DNA from: Poa pratensis
Lineage: Eukaryota; Streptophyta; Magnoliopsida; Poales; Poaceae
Assembly (NCBI GenBank): GCA_947311845.1
Contig: CAMZMU010000059.1
Location: 53,977,626 to 54,041,625 of the forward strand
Direction of reading: 5' to 3'
DNA: 64,000 nt
Positions 49,135 to 61,000 of the stretch are shown piece by piece. Both the position numbers and the translations under genes were made by a program. Each line of letters opens with the position of its first letter. Position 1 is the first letter of the stretch. The notes under the pieces were generated by a model, which did not search any database, was not told where the DNA came from, and worked only from the letters and a program-made list of their open reading frames with translations.

Positions 49135-49570
49135 CTAGATCTTCAAGTGCTTCAATCTGCACCAGAAATTACCAGCTTAATTAATCCAATCTACCATCTA
49201 GCTACGAGCTAACGAGCAATTTGGTTAGAAACACAGGGAGAGACTTTCTCGAGCTTAATTACCTGTCGGCCTCGTAGCCTGCGAGGGATGCCGGGACGCG
49301 TCCACCGGCGTTGTGGTTGGGTCCGGGACAGGGGAGACGGTAGGCGGGGAAAGGCACCTTTCCGGCCTCAATGCGTGCGACGTCATGGACGAGCAGCTCG
49401 TAGTACCGCCTGACGTCGTCGGCCGACTTGCCGCCGCCGACGGCGCGGGCGACGTTGTGCCAGCGATCAGGCGTGTCCCTGTCGTGCACCGCCAGCGCCT
49501 GCTCGAACAACTTGTCCTGCTTCGGCGTCCACCCAGCCCTCCCTGCCGCGCTCATCGACAACGACGCCAT
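49135..49570 (-). CDS. RADIALIS-like SANT/MYB transcription regulator, gene 2 (2 exons)
   Basis: Exon 1 is 49263-49570 and exon 2 is 49135-49156, with donor AG|GTAATT and acceptor ttctggtgcAG. The product is 109 aa: [14 protein letters not shown] start, SANT domain at about 14-66 ([32 protein letters not shown]), VPFPAY motif near 73-78 and C-terminal LKHLKI. It is almost the same as gene 1 (changes such as K-to-R after DDV, N-to-K before VPF). Without the 22-nt exon the frame would stop inside the intron, so gene predictors may truncate it. The TATA box is at about 49683-49688 and the conserved upstream block at 49791. This is the least disrupted of the cluster. Confidence 0.9.
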
Positions 49571-49679
49571 TGATGATTCACACCTATAGCTAGCCAGCTA
49601 GCTTATGACCTGAGCTCTTGGAGGGTTGGAACCGTGAGCTTGCTGGTTGCTGGTGAGATGGGAAGGTTGGAGAATGGCG

Positions 49680-49692
49680 CTACTTATAGCCG
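49680..49692 (-). promoter_or_regulatory. TATA box of RAD-like gene 2
   Basis: Minus-strand ccggctataagtag, about 116 bp upstream of the ATG at 49570, same core as genes 1 and 4. Confidence 0.7.
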
Positions 49693-49790
49693 GTGGGAGC
49701 CGATGGAGGAGGATTCAACTCTGTGTGAGGCGGGAGAAGATGGAGAGAATAATCTGAATGGAAAAAACAAGAGGAATATTGGGGATAATT

Positions 49791-49978
49791 AGCAGCCGGC
49801 CACTACGAGGGGAGTGAGGAGGGAACAAACATTTCTGTCCCCGGGAAGTGGGGGATCTACCTTTCTATCTTTTCGCCCGGTCAGGTTGCGTCGAGGTTCG
49901 GCTCGGCATCTTGTTCTCAGTCTCCTCATATCCTTGATCCTGTTCAAAGATTCAAAGCATACAAAATGTAAACATATA
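49791..49978 (-). promoter_or_regulatory. Conserved upstream block, gene 2
   Basis: gcagccggccactacgag, aacaaacatttctgtccc, cgggaagtgggggatctacc and cggtcaggttgcgtcg, ending with attcaaagc. Counterpart of 10389-10561 and 61001-61152. Confidence 0.65.
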
Positions 49979-51060
49979 TGATACATGCATATGTTCTCTT
50001 ATAGTTAAAGTTGAGATATGGTGTTGATGTGCATGTGCATATCTTCAAATGCGGAGGCCAAAAGAGGGTATTGTTCCGTTGGATAGACATATAGGCTCTT
50101 GTAAGAATGTTATTTCCTTGTTAAGTAATAGAAATGTAAGTAGACGGTTCGAAGAAAATTCTATATAATACATGATCTCATGGTCAATGAACCAAGCAAA
50201 GTCGTTGGTTACACCAAATTAAGCTCAAGTTCTACTAGTTTTGCAATGCATGTCTTGGCTTATCATTTACACCACAGTTCTATCAGTTTATATATATCGT
50301 TCTATAGAAAAACTAGTTTTTCTTAATCTTTTGGTTCAACCAACTCCTTGCGTGATGATCTTGGTTTAGTAGCTGAATTATATTGATCTGGTTACTAGTT
50401 TGCTTGATACTCTTCTTATTTAGAGAGGAGAACATCGAGCATAAAGAATAGCCTTTTATTGCTGTAAACGAGCTTGCTATATATACAGTCATGTTTAGAC
50501 ATTCAGTTGCTATATCCAAATAGCTAGTTGCAAAGACTTGATTCCATCACCAGAAAGCGGATGCGTGTTGGCCATAACATTGCTATATCTTACTTTTTCG
50601 ATGAGAGAACAATAGCAAAGAATCTATCTCCAACCTTACCCTGCCTATGGGATAAAACATTAATTCCAAAATAATTGCTCTATTTTATGGTCCAATGGAA
50701 AGAGAGAACACTTTTTCATGTACAATGAATTTTCATTGTGCATGTTGCGGCTAATCGATTCTAACTTTTCCATTCTTTTAGGTGATTCAGAAGCGTTGAA
50801 GGGCAACACTGTTTTGATTCTAAGTTGAATGAATTGATATTAGGAAAGGAAGTATGATGGAACGAACTATCTATTTTAATTTGTGTGCTTGAAGAGAAGA
50901 GGTAACTTTTAAGGGAGATTGGAACAATGTAAGTGCGCTTGTTTTGCCTTGAGCATGTATAATTTACGTTAAATTGGCAACAATACATATCTCTTTGTTG
51001 CATAGAACTAAATTATATGCAACATTATACTCAACCTCAATGTTTAATGCAAATGTCTAA
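49979..51060 (-). repeat. Distal upstream part of the duplicated unit, copy 2
   Basis: Matches copy 1 (10600-10960 and 16870-17205) and copy 4 (61160-61430, 62655-63610) in order, without the insertions present there. Key anchors: ggttcaaccaact (50333), agctagttgcaaagacttgattcc (50521), ggccataacattgc and gtccaatggaaagagaga (50691). It serves as the uninterrupted reference. No gene. Confidence 0.75.
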
Positions 51061-51138
51061 TAGTATACATTTATTTATTGACTAAAATATAGAAGTCAAA
51101 ATTTATAACCTTACATGTGTACAATAACTTCATAACTG

Positions 51139-51494
51139 CTCCCGCTATTTCTAAATATAACACTACAGGAAAATGAATCTTTGCTGAGTCAATCAGGCTT
51201 TGCCGGGTGCTAAATATCGGGCACCCGGCAAAGAATCTTTGCCGAGGCAAAGTATGTCGGGTAGCCTTTGTCGGGTCCCGTACTCGGCAAAGACTTTGCC
51301 GGGTATTTTTTGGTCTTCGCCGTGTACATTTTGTACTCAACAAAGATTTTGTTTCCCGTAGTGTAAGATGTTCTACATAGTTCAAATGTGGTTTAGATAC
51401 GGACTAAAATGAGTGAAAATACACACTAAAATTTTTCTAGATACATGTGGATTTAGAAAAAGATAAAACATCTTATATTTAGAAACCGAGGGAG
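51139..51494. mobile_element. Stowaway-type MITE interrupted by a CACTA MITE
   Basis: Begins ctcccgctatttctaaatat and ends atatttagaaaccgagggag, followed by TA. The left TA is changed to TG. The element is otherwise about 150 bp long and includes gatgttctacat near the middle. The CACTA-type element 51161-51363 sits in its left arm. Confidence 0.75.
51161..51363. mobile_element. CACTA-derived MITE, 203 bp, nested in a Stowaway
   Basis: Ends CACTACAGGAAAATGAATC / AAAGATTTTGTTTCCCGTAGTG with TSD TAA (51158-51160 and 51364-51366). Interior is packed with ctttgccg and its complement cggcaaag (at least six copies), the subterminal repeats of this family. No coding capacity. Confidence 0.88.
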
Positions 51495-51506
51495 TAGTAT
51501 GGAATA

Positions 51507-52010
51507 CTCCCTCCGTCCCGGTTCAAAGAGTACAATGTGAAAATCATGCAGTCCCACCCCACCCCACCCCACCTCTTAGGCTGGCCATAGTGGGAGTAAT
51601 TTAGCTAGTAACATCACACATATCAGGACAAGTTTGTTTATGTGGAAGATAGTTAATGAGGAGAGATCTGTTTGAGGAGAGATCTGTTTGTGGTAACTTA
51701 GCTAGTTACTATAACGTCACACATATCAAGGTAAAATGAGTCTATAACATAACAAATGAAGACATACATGACACCATGTATATGTTACTACCCACTATAG
51801 AGGTAGTAACATATACTAGTACCATATGCATGTTACTAGTGTAAGTTACTCCCCACTATGAGCAGGCTTAGGCGCGTTAGCATTTAATTCCCTCTCAATT
51901 AGTTACCGGTTGCCTCTCCCCACCAATGCACGCAAGAGTTCAGCTCCACTTGGCTAGCATCTTAGACCTAGAGAGTGTTAGTTGAGCCCTTTGAACCGGG
52001 ACAGAGGGAG
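51507..52010. mobile_element. Stowaway-type MITE carrying a Tourist-type MITE
   Basis: Outer ends ctccctccgtcccggttcaaag and ctttgaaccgggacagagggag are inverted repeats of about 20 bp with TA on both sides (51505-51506 and 52011-52012). The inner element is 51579-51867. Without it the outer MITE is about 210 bp. Confidence 0.85.
51579..51867. mobile_element. Tourist/Harbinger-type MITE, 289 bp
   Basis: Inverted ends ggctggccatagtgggagtaa and ttactccccactatgagcaggc with TSD TTA (51576-51578 and 51868-51870). A 16-base direct duplication, gaggagagatctgttt, lies at about 51659-51690. Non-coding. Confidence 0.82.
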
Positions 52011-53013
52011 TATGTGCTTATTTGTAAACTCTGTTTCGAGTTAAGCCAGACGAAAGTGGAATACACATAGGACATATGAGGCATATATTAATTGCTCAAA
52101 TATCAATATATAAAGTAATATAGCTTGTTTAATATAAATTTTCAGCTTGAGACTGCACAAAAAATTAGGAAAACAAAATACAACCGTGTGTGTTTCGGGA
52201 CATTTGTGATGTTTTTTGTACCCGAGTTGAAATCATTTATTTCTCATGAAACAGAAAAGCATCCAATTCATTGCCAGGTAGGGGGACGTAGCGAAAGCAA
52301 TCCAGTCCTAGTTCGGCCTTTATTTAAGCATGTAATTCTTGTGATTAATGTTTTTGTTACTTGTGAGGGTGATGAAATTACTATTTATAAGTTGACGCTA
52401 AGAACCCACACATAGAACTTCTGATTCTCTTGATCAACGGTTTTGCTATTTATGTGCTAGAACTGTGGAGCGGAAAGTACATATATAGAGAAATGTTTTT
52501 GAACAAATATAAAAAAATGTTTAGGGATTCCCACTACTTGTTGTGGGTGTCGAAAGCCTCGACCCCCTGGAGCAAATAGACCTGAGATCAGTCTGATTTG
52601 ATTCTCCTTTTTCTTTTCTTTCATTAAGAGGTGATTCTTAATTAGACAAGTAGCAAAAAGAATCTAGGTTTACAGACCCTAGGCAAGGCGATGGGCCCTT
52701 GAATTCATGAGAAAGTAAACGGTCGATGAGTATCCCGAACGATTTTTAAGAATAGGTGCATCTGCATATATGGATGTAGGCTATGTGTAGATATACAATG
52801 ATAAGTACCAGCTAGCTAAACATCAGTAGATTCCAACAGTTTTAACACGAGAATCTCTACTATACATGCACATCAGTCTAAATTGTTTATTCTTGATCTT
52901 GTACATATATAGACACTTAATCACCCCCATATATACATGCATAGAACTAGATATATAATCATCCCAGCCAGCCCATCACTGAATCTTGATATATATAGGT
53001 ATACCTCGCTGGA
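52011..53013. other. Intergenic / 3' side of RAD-like gene 3, no further gene seen
   Basis: The open frame 52125-52415 has no motif and no splice or promoter support; treated as chance. The right end should include the last, non-coding exon of RAD-like gene 3 (acceptor at 53015). Confidence 0.45.
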
Positions 53014-53014
53014 T

Positions 53015-53336
53015 CTGCACAAAAAAAAACAGAGACAATTGTCAGACAAATCAATTAGTAACTAACGTCGGTAGCATGCATGCACGCACGTCGTACACAT
53101 GGCAATGGCAAGTTGGCAATATACGTGGTACTTTGAACGGCTCTGATCGACCACTCGATCGCAGCCGGCCAGTGGTGGTAATTGAACGGCTCTGATCGAC
53201 CCTAATAACAAAAGCTTATCACTTGTCTGACCCATGCGTATCTGGATTAGATCTCACGTGAGGCATGCAACATGCACGCACCCACATCGGCATGTGTTAC
53301 CACATGCATCCACGCACACATATCGCTCGTACGTAC
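53015..53336 (-). other. Probable 3'UTR intron of RAD-like gene 3
   Basis: Minus-strand donor GTACGTACG at 53336 and acceptor ctctgttttttttttgtgcag ending at 53015. It contains a direct repeat of gaacggctctgatcgacc at about 53134 and 53184. Inferred from splice signals and position equivalence; not proven. Confidence 0.5.
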
Positions 53337-53373
53337 CTCTCATGTCGACGTCCATGGCGGCCGGTGGGCGAAG

Positions 53374-53610
53374 CTAGCCCCCGTAGTGGCCGGTCGACTC
53401 GATCTGCTTGACGTCGGTGACGAGGCGCTCAAAGTGGCGGCGCACCTCGTCGGCGGACTTGGTGCCGCCCATGTAGCGGGCCACGTCGTGCCACCGGTGT
53501 GGCGTGTCTCGGTCGTACACCGCCAGCGCGCATTCGAACTGCTTGTTCTGCCGCTTTGTCCACGCCACCGCCGCCGCTGAGCCATTGGAGGAGCTGGCCG
53601 CCGACGCCAT
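53374..53610 (-). CDS. RADIALIS-like SANT/MYB protein, gene 3 (diverged)
   Basis: 78 aa in one coding exon. N-terminus [21 protein letters not shown] domain from W17 ([53 protein letters not shown]), then a short tail ending HYGG at TAG (53374-53376). It lacks the VPFPAY extension and the LKHLKI exon of the other three, so it is a separate subclass. After the stop, AGAG|GTACGTACG (53337/53336) and a strong polypyrimidine acceptor (tttttttttgtgcag, 53015) suggest a 322-nt intron in the 3'UTR, at the place where the other genes have their only intron. TATA box at 53689-53696. The ATG is the only one giving a complete domain. Confidence 0.88.
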   Translation of the reverse strand: MASAASSSNGSAAAVAWTKRQNKQFECALAVYDRDTPHRWHDVARYMGGTKSADEVRRHFERLVTDVKQIESTGHYGG

Positions 53611-53685
53611 TTGTGTGTAGCTAATTAGCTTGCTTAGAGGACTCGGATCTTGCTAGGTCGATGGATGAGTGATTCTGAAATGATA

Positions 53686-53698
53686 GTGTATATATAGG
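53686..53698 (-). promoter_or_regulatory. TATA box of RAD-like gene 3
   Basis: Minus-strand ccctatatatacac, about 83 bp upstream of the ATG at 53610. Confidence 0.7.
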
Positions 53699-53699
53699 G

Positions 53700-56300
53700 C
53701 AGGATCGAGCATGCATCATGCCCCGATGTAGGTATATGCAGGGTCGGCCATATGACGTCCCATGATAATGACATCTTTGATCGGACCGGATTGTGGGTTT
53801 ATTAAGAGAAAAATCAAATCTAGCTATGTCGGATTACTACAATATAAATGCACAAAGATATGGACGACCTCAACAAAGCGAAAAATTGCGACCACGACCC
53901 TCATAGATCAAAATTCTCGCCGAAGTTGCAGCCTAACTTGTCGTTCGGTCACCATAGTTCTCATCGTTGATGGACAACTTCATGAAATTAAGCCACCTAA
54001 GTACCTACAAAAATATGTGGAGGACTATGATTAGACCTATAGCAAACATGATGGGGTGCACCACCATAAGTATGTGCATCCATGAGCTTGAACATCAGGT
54101 GTCACATATGCATGTAAACATAGGCCATGCCAAGATGTGCACCTAGGCCTATAGGCTAGCTGTAGGTCCACCGTCGTAGATGATCAAACTGCAATCATGC
54201 CAAGAATATCAGCGGGGCACCATCATGATCTAGGCATGCATTAAATAATGTACCTTCCAAAATTTTAAACTGAAAAAATATCGAATCTTCCAAGTTCTAT
54301 AAATTATGAAACAAAACATGCATATAAATAAAAAGGGGCAACAATCAGAAAATGAGTAAATGAAAGACATGTTCCGCCAAAAAAAAAAAAAAAATTCCGC
54401 CAAAAAAAAAGAGTAAATGAAAGACATGAAACAACATGAGCAAACTGAATAATGCTCAATTTTCCAGTTGCAGTTGAATCTTTTTGGAAATAGAAAATAA
54501 AACAACATAATTAGAAAACCCTAGCCACCAAGCGTAGTAAAAGGTACACCACTTATCGGTGACTATACTTATCCTTTGCCAATACTTTTGCGACACACGT
54601 TTCCGACGGTCCCTTGCCAAGCCAATAGCCCAGTTGTGGCCCCATTCCAGGAAGGCCTCTTTGGCAACCCATAAATATTTTTAACCATGGTGCGGCGAGG
54701 GTTTTCATTAGTGTCGGTTTGTACTAGTGGGGCCTTTTTCTCTCTTTCGTCTTGGCAGTGATCTTTCGCTTTTATATTGTCGTGTTCTTGAACTTTTTTA
54801 GGTTACATGACCAATCTTGCAAGTTGTGTGTCCTCCCCATAGTGCATTCAGCGGTTTTAGTTCTCCCATATTAGGTGTACAACTCAAGTATCTCTTCAAA
54901 ACGTTTGAGGACAATCCAACTTCTAAGGCTTCATCCGCAACTTCTCCACCCCGGTCTTGGAGGAGAACATCGAGATATGAAGGGTAGAATCGGACATAAC
55001 AAGACATTTTTAGTTCTTGGTACAATTTAGTTATTATTATAGAGCTTGGTTTCTCATGTTTATTTTCACCGTGTCTTTGATACATTATATTTATTTTAAT
55101 ATTACCAGTCTTTTAGATGAAATCGACTTTGACTCACGGGTATTTAAAAAGTACATTTCAAAATATCAAAAAAGATTGAATTAAAATTTCGCGGATACAT
55201 ATTCATATTATATGTGTTCACAAAGTCGTTTTTACCCATGCCTTGTGAAAAGCCTTATTTTTAACACCAAACTTTGTCTTTTTTTCGTAAAATGACTGTG
55301 TGAATACATCACATGTTAATATCTATGCGGGGACGTTTTTTGCAATTTTTTGAGATTTCAAAATACGTTTGAAATGCATTTTAAATAAAGGATGCATATG
55401 CATCCGGGAGACAAAACGTCTCTCCCCGTTCCTAATTTAGAAATAAAATATATTAAAAATGCCTCCACTGTAATATTTTGCCGCTTGACACAGTTTTCTT
55501 CTAGGTCCGCCCATGCAAGTTTATATAAGTACTCATTGTGTGGTACTGTGGTAAAACTTATTTCTATAGTCCGTGTCACAAAATATCTCTTGTCTATTCT
55601 TCATCGGTTGTGTAGAACTGAGCAAAGCCACGTATACTGAAAAACGTACTTATACAGTTCTCCGATCCCATGGGGTGTGGAAGTCTAAGATCCACTCAAA
55701 GAGAATAAACGGAAAGATAAGTTGGTTCTTTAACAGGAACGATGCGGTCCCCTCTCAAAATCAAATCAACTTGGGTCTATCTCTGATCCTCCTCCTTCTC
55801 TCCTCTAGTCTCCAGGGAGCTAGCTAGATTCTGACAGCAACATCCAACTATCCAAGAACATATGCAAAAGGCCGGGGGGGGATTCTGAATTTCGGCAGCC
55901 GCGACAGCAGAATCGTTATCAGCTCGAGCGATCAGGTATTTAGGTCCTTGTGGACAGTGATACATGGGCGCTGTGATCAACACTTCAAATGCTCAACATA
56001 TAGCTAAGCAAGCATGCTAGCTCTGTCGGCCAAGTAGAAGCATATATTCGGCCAAAAGTTGCACCAGCTAGCTGCATATATGCAATTTATGCAAGTTGCA
56101 TATGTTAGAACATTCAGCAGCTATATACATACATAGAAAGCTGGTCAAAGGCTACGGAATTATTGCAGGCGATTCCGCTCACTGTTAACTGAATTGGCCG
56201 TTGCATCGCCGGTTACCCTACACTGAAACTTCTGAAGAATTTTCCTCTGGCGAACGAGCGACTTTCTGAAGAATCCATGGGCCAAAAGTAGCTCAACTTT
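53700..56300. other. Intergenic, no gene recognised
   Basis: Contains an A-rich double run separated by ttccgcc (54380-54410) and a stretch with fold-back-like ttcaaaatat / atttcaaaatac words (55140-55400). Open frames here (such as 55392-55640) have no domain or codon-structure support. The sequence 54540-54730 resembles decayed transposon ends, but I could not define borders. Confidence 0.45.
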
Positions 56301-57550
56301 TTATTGACAGATATACAGTAGCAGTTTTGGCTCGGTTACGTACTGTTCAAGATCCTTGAAGAATGTTGCTTTATTTGCAGCTATGGAGCGCGCGTCAATT
56401 TTGTGAGAATCTTGAACGGCAGGGAGACGGATGCTGGTGGCATTGGCCGGCCACACGCCACACAGAACGTTGGCTTTGCGGGGATGGTTGTCGCCGGCGT
56501 GGGGTCGCGATGAGGTCGAGCATCTCCTGCCTGCCGTGGCAGAGATCTCGGCGGCTGCTGGGTTAAGATCTCGTAGCTTTTTGTGATACCAGATGACGAA
56601 AACAACCGGACGATGTCACGAAATCGAGCAAACCTTCGTTCATTAAATCAAGCAAACCTTTGTTCTCTTTTGGCCGCGCTAAACTTGAACTTGCAGGTAC
56701 CAAATAATTAATCGGGTAGCAGGATCGACGGGAAAGTACGACCAGACGAGCAATTCGCTACGGCAGTATGGAAGAACCAAGCTCCAAATCGCTTGAGAGA
56801 AGCGCGGCTTGGCTGACTTTGCGTTGCAAAGTCACGGCTACAGTAGCCTGACTTGGCCTGTGCGAACCGTTGGATCGGAATTTGACAGCCCTGATCGAAG
56901 TAGACTGTTCACACATCTCTACCCAGAAAACACTGTTCGAGCAATACTGTAGGTTGGATACTGTAGCATCGTACTGTAGCATCGATCTGAGCCGTCAGTT
57001 CGTGATCTGGTGGCTGAAAAATGGGCAAAGTCAGCGGTACTGTAGCTTCGCTGCCTTTGCTTCTTGAAGTCAGCTAATCCGGAGCGTTGAGGGACTGGGC
57101 TACTATGTTGAGCCACCTGGCATCCTCCATCGGGGTTATTTTTACGGTTCACTAGATCTACTTGTCATTTCTTCTTTTGTTGCACATGGACGTGTAACCC
57201 CTTGGTTTAAAAGGTTCGGTGCATGCTTTGCTTTTGCCCGCCGTTGTCCCCTTAAAAACAATATCAAAAAACAATAATCTCAAATGGAGAAAAAAAGGTT
57301 GTTCCAATGTTTAGTTTTTCTTATTCTTCTTCTACAGAAAACAAAAATAATCTAGAGAAATTTACATGAACTGAAATACATTCTATGCCTACCCGCGCAT
57401 TTTCTATTTTGGTTATTCACATGCGTGCATAAGAGATATGGTTAATGATAATATTAGTACTTAACAATACCAAATTTTCAATATGTGCCGACTGTGACAA
57501 ACACTCCACGAAGAGCCCCAAACTCTTTTAATATGATTTAATATTATTTT
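56301..57550. other. Intergenic; partly duplicated with 17.3-17.6 kb
   Basis: gcctgccgtggcagagatctcgg (56526) and aaaaggttgttccaatgttt, aatctagagaaattta (57295-57365) match 17363-17525. The material between them (about 56600-57280) is absent from the other copy, so it is probably an insertion. It is rich in actgtagc words. No coding gene found. Confidence 0.5.
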
Positions 57551-57555
57551 GTGCC

Positions 57556-57900
57556 ATTTTCTTGGACTAACCTATTAACAAGATGCCAAGTGCCACTTTC
57601 AGTTTTCTGTTGTTTTTAAGTTTCAGAAAAGTTGTTAAAGAAATATCGCCGGAAAGAGACGCAAATTTACGAAGATTTTTTATTGCACGAAAAAAGACAG
57701 AAAACCAAAGGGCGATGCCGGGGGAGCCACGAGGTGGGCACGCGGGTCCCACCCATAGGTCAGGAGCCACCTGCAGGCCCCACCCACGGGTCAGGAGCCA
57801 CCCGTGGGCCCCACCCACGTGGTCGCCTCCTCCACCGCCTCGCGTTGTGTATTCGCTTATAAATTGCCTTCAACCCTAAAAAGTTCGGGGACGGAAAATA
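57556..57900 (+). mobile_element. Truncated LTR fragment of the TGATACG-type family
   Basis: ggactaacctattaacaagatg, ttctgttgtttttaagtttcag and a gggccccacccacg tract match the LTRs at 31079/36250/43530, but the LTR start is missing and the end is cut. The 23-G run at 57956-57978 lies just beyond. Confidence 0.65.
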
Positions 57901-58259
57901 TTTCGCAAAAGGATGATGAAGTTTTGCGGACACGGGTAGCGTAATTTGCTGCGTCGGGGGGGGGGGGGGGGGGGGGGGAGGGGGGATCATGGTTGGCGGC
58001 GAACCTTCCGGCAATGCCAAAAAGTTGTCGGAAATTTTTATGCAATTTTGCGCGATCTCGTAGATCCACGGGGTGTCTTGGAGACCGCTGGCAAAGGTGT
58101 CAAAGACGGCATCCTTCGAGGTTTCAATGGCCAAGCTTCTTTAATTTCCTAAAAAACGTCGGATGTAGCTGCGTAAGGTTTCGTCTAGACCTTGGACGCA
58201 GGTGAGGAGGTTGTGCTTGCAACTTCTGTCGGCCGCTGGCTGGCGGGGGTGTCCTCCTC

Positions 58260-59200
58260 CTAGGATGCTCGCGGCGCAAGGTTGAGGAGGTACGTCGCGC
58301 CTCCCTGGTCGTTAGTAAAATCAAAGGCTCCTAGACGAATGCTTTCACCCAGGGCGAGTTGACCGCCCAGTCGAATGGTGCGGCGAGCGAGGCTAGGGGC
58401 GGTGTCGGGGCCACCGGTGACAAGGCTGAGCAAATGGAACTGATCGCGATGCTCGCAAGTTGGCACACAAAGCCATTACCTGGCGCGCCAACTGTCGTTG
58501 TTTCGTAACCGGCTAGTGAATTTCTATGTAGGTAAAGGCTTTGACCACGATTGGATGGTTTAACAAGCTCAAGCACACATAAATGTATATAGGTTCAGTC
58601 CCTGGGATCGTCCCAGTAAAACCTCAACTCCTGTTTGGATGATTGTATTCTAGAGTGTGAGACGCTCAAGATATAAGATGATGCTGGCTGGCGGTTCAGC
58701 CGACTGGATGGATGGTGGATTCTACGGTGGAGAAGGTGTATGGTGTGCGTTTGTGGGTGTGTGGGTGAATGATCGATCTCTCCCTCTCCGGGGAGAAATG
58801 TACCCTTATATATGGCGGTTAATGCTAGAGGCTCAGGTACAAGCTATGATGGGATGACAATTATAATAAGTCGCTATAGCCGATGACCCTGAAGGACCAA
58901 AGCTGCTTTCCTACCCTGATTGCTGGGGATGGGACTACTCCAGCGTGGTCCATCCCTATATGGTGCCAGATTGCGTGGGGCACGACAACAATCCGGGCAT
59001 TCCCCCAAGATTTGGAGTCGGAGGCTGGTGTTCTTACCAGCCGGGCATCCTTTGGGGCCGAGATGCCTTCGGATGCCGACTAGTGTTCTTGGTCTTGATG
59101 GGTGCCCGGTTAACGCTTCAGTCGGTCAGGCTATTTTGCTTCCACGGGGTATTGGGTCCCCATGATTCCGTCATCTGCCATCACAGCGTGGTCCCAACAA
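58260..59200 (-). mobile_element. Truncated LTR retrotransposon, minus strand (LTR end plus gag start)
   Basis: On the minus strand an LTR-like region has a TATA box (gccatatataagggt, about 58801-58815) and ends ...acgaaacaacgaca near 58493. It is followed by a primer-site-like TTGGCGCGCCAGGTA and a short gag-like open stretch (to about 58260). The upstream LTR end and all further internal domains are not found. The borders are approximate. Confidence 0.45.
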
Positions 59201-59904
59201 AGAGAGGCGGCCATGGCGTCGTTGGCACACAGAGCATACCCGAGGTGCTTCATCGTGGCGTCAAACAACGGTTGCAGCGCCTAGTTCTCGCACGCCTAGT
59301 CATTGATGTGGCCATGAGTGAGACGTACCCCCGAGGTGGGCGACGCGGACCGCTGATCATCTCCGATAAACACGCAGGAGGTGCAAAACCGCGAGGGAAT
59401 TCATGATGGTCGCCACCTCCTGCAAGAACTAGTGTGCCGCGTGCAGGTGCATGTACGCCGATTGAAATAGTGTGGCCATCGTGAGTCATGTTGTCTAGGT
59501 GGAATGGCCCATATCTTCGTGGTCCAGCGCCGCCTTCTGCGTCTTAGACTCGGAGACTTCCTCTACGGCTCACCCACAGCTTGGGGTGTAGATGAGAAAG
59601 ATGGGGATGATGGCCCACACCTCAGTTGGGGCGATTAACGACGGATGTAGCCGGAAGAGGATCGAGAGAGGATTTGTGATTAGAGAGATGTGAGAAAGAA
59701 TACCGCGCGTGCCGTACACATAAGATAGGATGAAGAAGAACGAGTTAGAGTATAATATTTAAATTTGAACATTCTGCCAATCGAAAATTCAATTATTAGA
59801 AACAACCTCAAGCAATGATGCTAGAGTTATATCCCCTGAAGTAGAACTTAAAAGCAAGACCTAAAATTAGGAACACCGTGCGCGGACATCGAGGTTGGTA
59901 TAGA
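59201..59904. other. Intergenic, nothing recognisable
   Basis: No repeat ends, RNA gene or supported open frame. Possibly the remainder of the truncated LTR element. Confidence 0.4.
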
Positions 59905-60315
59905 CAAAAGGCTGAATCATGGGTTTTCATTGGTAAGTCGTCGAGAAATAATCGGTCACAGTAGCGTGCATCTTGTTTGTGCATGTAACATCTGATTTCT
60001 GTTGATTGATATGGATATATGGTTACAGCTTACAAGTGCACAAAGTATAAATATTGTACATCTCGTAACATCGGAATATACACGCTAAATTACAGATGGG
60101 GGTAAGGAGACCGGTCGATCTCGCATATTAGACCACTAGCCTATTATATGAACATGCATGCATCTGCATCCTCAGCCGAGTCGTTCCAGCTAGACTTTGG
60201 ATATGCTTATACGTATTGACATGGACACCATACATGCATGAATATATCAGTATGATATCCTCCATGCAGCATGCCCATGTTTCTCCATGATGGATCCATA
60301 TGTGTACCGTTACCG
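59905..60315 (-). repeat. Duplicated 3' flank of RAD-like gene 4
   Basis: Colinear with 48720-49134: ggctgaatcatgggttttca, tgttgattgatatgg, acatcggaatatacacgct, aacatgcatgcatctgcat and ttgacatggacacc. Confidence 0.85.
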
Positions 60316-60760
60316 CTAGATCTTCAAGTGCTTCAACCTGCACCCGAAATTACCAGCTTAATCAATCCAATCTACACTCTAGCTAGCTACAAGCTAGTTA
60401 GCAATTTGGTAAGAAACGCAGGGAGAGAGCTGATGGAGCTCCTGATGAAGTCATGCCGTACCTGTCGGCCTGATCGTAGCCGCCGATGGTTGCACTGTAC
60501 TGGTTATGTCCGAGCCCAGGGCAGGGGGCACGGTAGGCAGGGAAGGGCACGTTTCCAGCCTCGATGTGTGCGACGTCGTGGACGAGCAGCTCGTAGTAGC
60601 GCCTGACGTCGTCGGCCGACTTCCCGCCACCGACGGCGCGGGCGACGTTGTGCCAGCGGTCGGGCGTGTCCCTGTCGTGCACGGCCAGCGCTTGCTCGAA
60701 CAGCTTGTTCTGCTTCGGCGTCCACCCCGCCCTTGCCGCGCTCATTGACAGTGATGCCAT
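60316..60760 (-). CDS. RADIALIS-like SANT/MYB transcription regulator, gene 4 (2 exons)
   Basis: Exon 1 is 60462-60760 and exon 2 is 60316-60337, with donor AG|GTACGG and acceptor atttcgggtgcAG. The product is 106 aa. N-terminus [17 protein letters not shown] domain at 13-65 ([17 protein letters not shown]), VPFPAY motif at 71-76, then a variable stretch ([12 protein letters not shown]) three residues shorter than in genes 1 and 2, then QADR and LKHLKI. TATA box at about 60884-60889 and conserved block at 61001. Nothing appears broken. Three insertion events (LINE-like, Mutator MITE, Helitron) lie upstream, but all are more than 650 bp from the TATA box. Confidence 0.9.
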
Positions 60761-60879
60761 TAATTATTCAACCGATCGGTCAGCTATATACCACCTAGCT
60801 TATTATCTGAGATCTTTGGGGTTGGAACCTTGAGCTAGTTCTGGCTGATGGTGAGATGAGAAGAAGTGTGAGACGGGGG

Positions 60880-60892
60880 GCTACTTATAGGC
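60880..60892 (-). promoter_or_regulatory. TATA box of RAD-like gene 4
   Basis: Minus-strand ccgcctataagtag, about 127 bp upstream of the ATG at 60760. Confidence 0.7.
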
Positions 60893-61000
60893 GGCTGGAG
60901 CGGAGGAGGATTCACCTCTGTGTGGGGGGCGGGAGAAGAGGGAGAATAAATGAATAATGTGCATGTGTGTGGAGGTTAAACACAAGAGGAAGGGATAATT

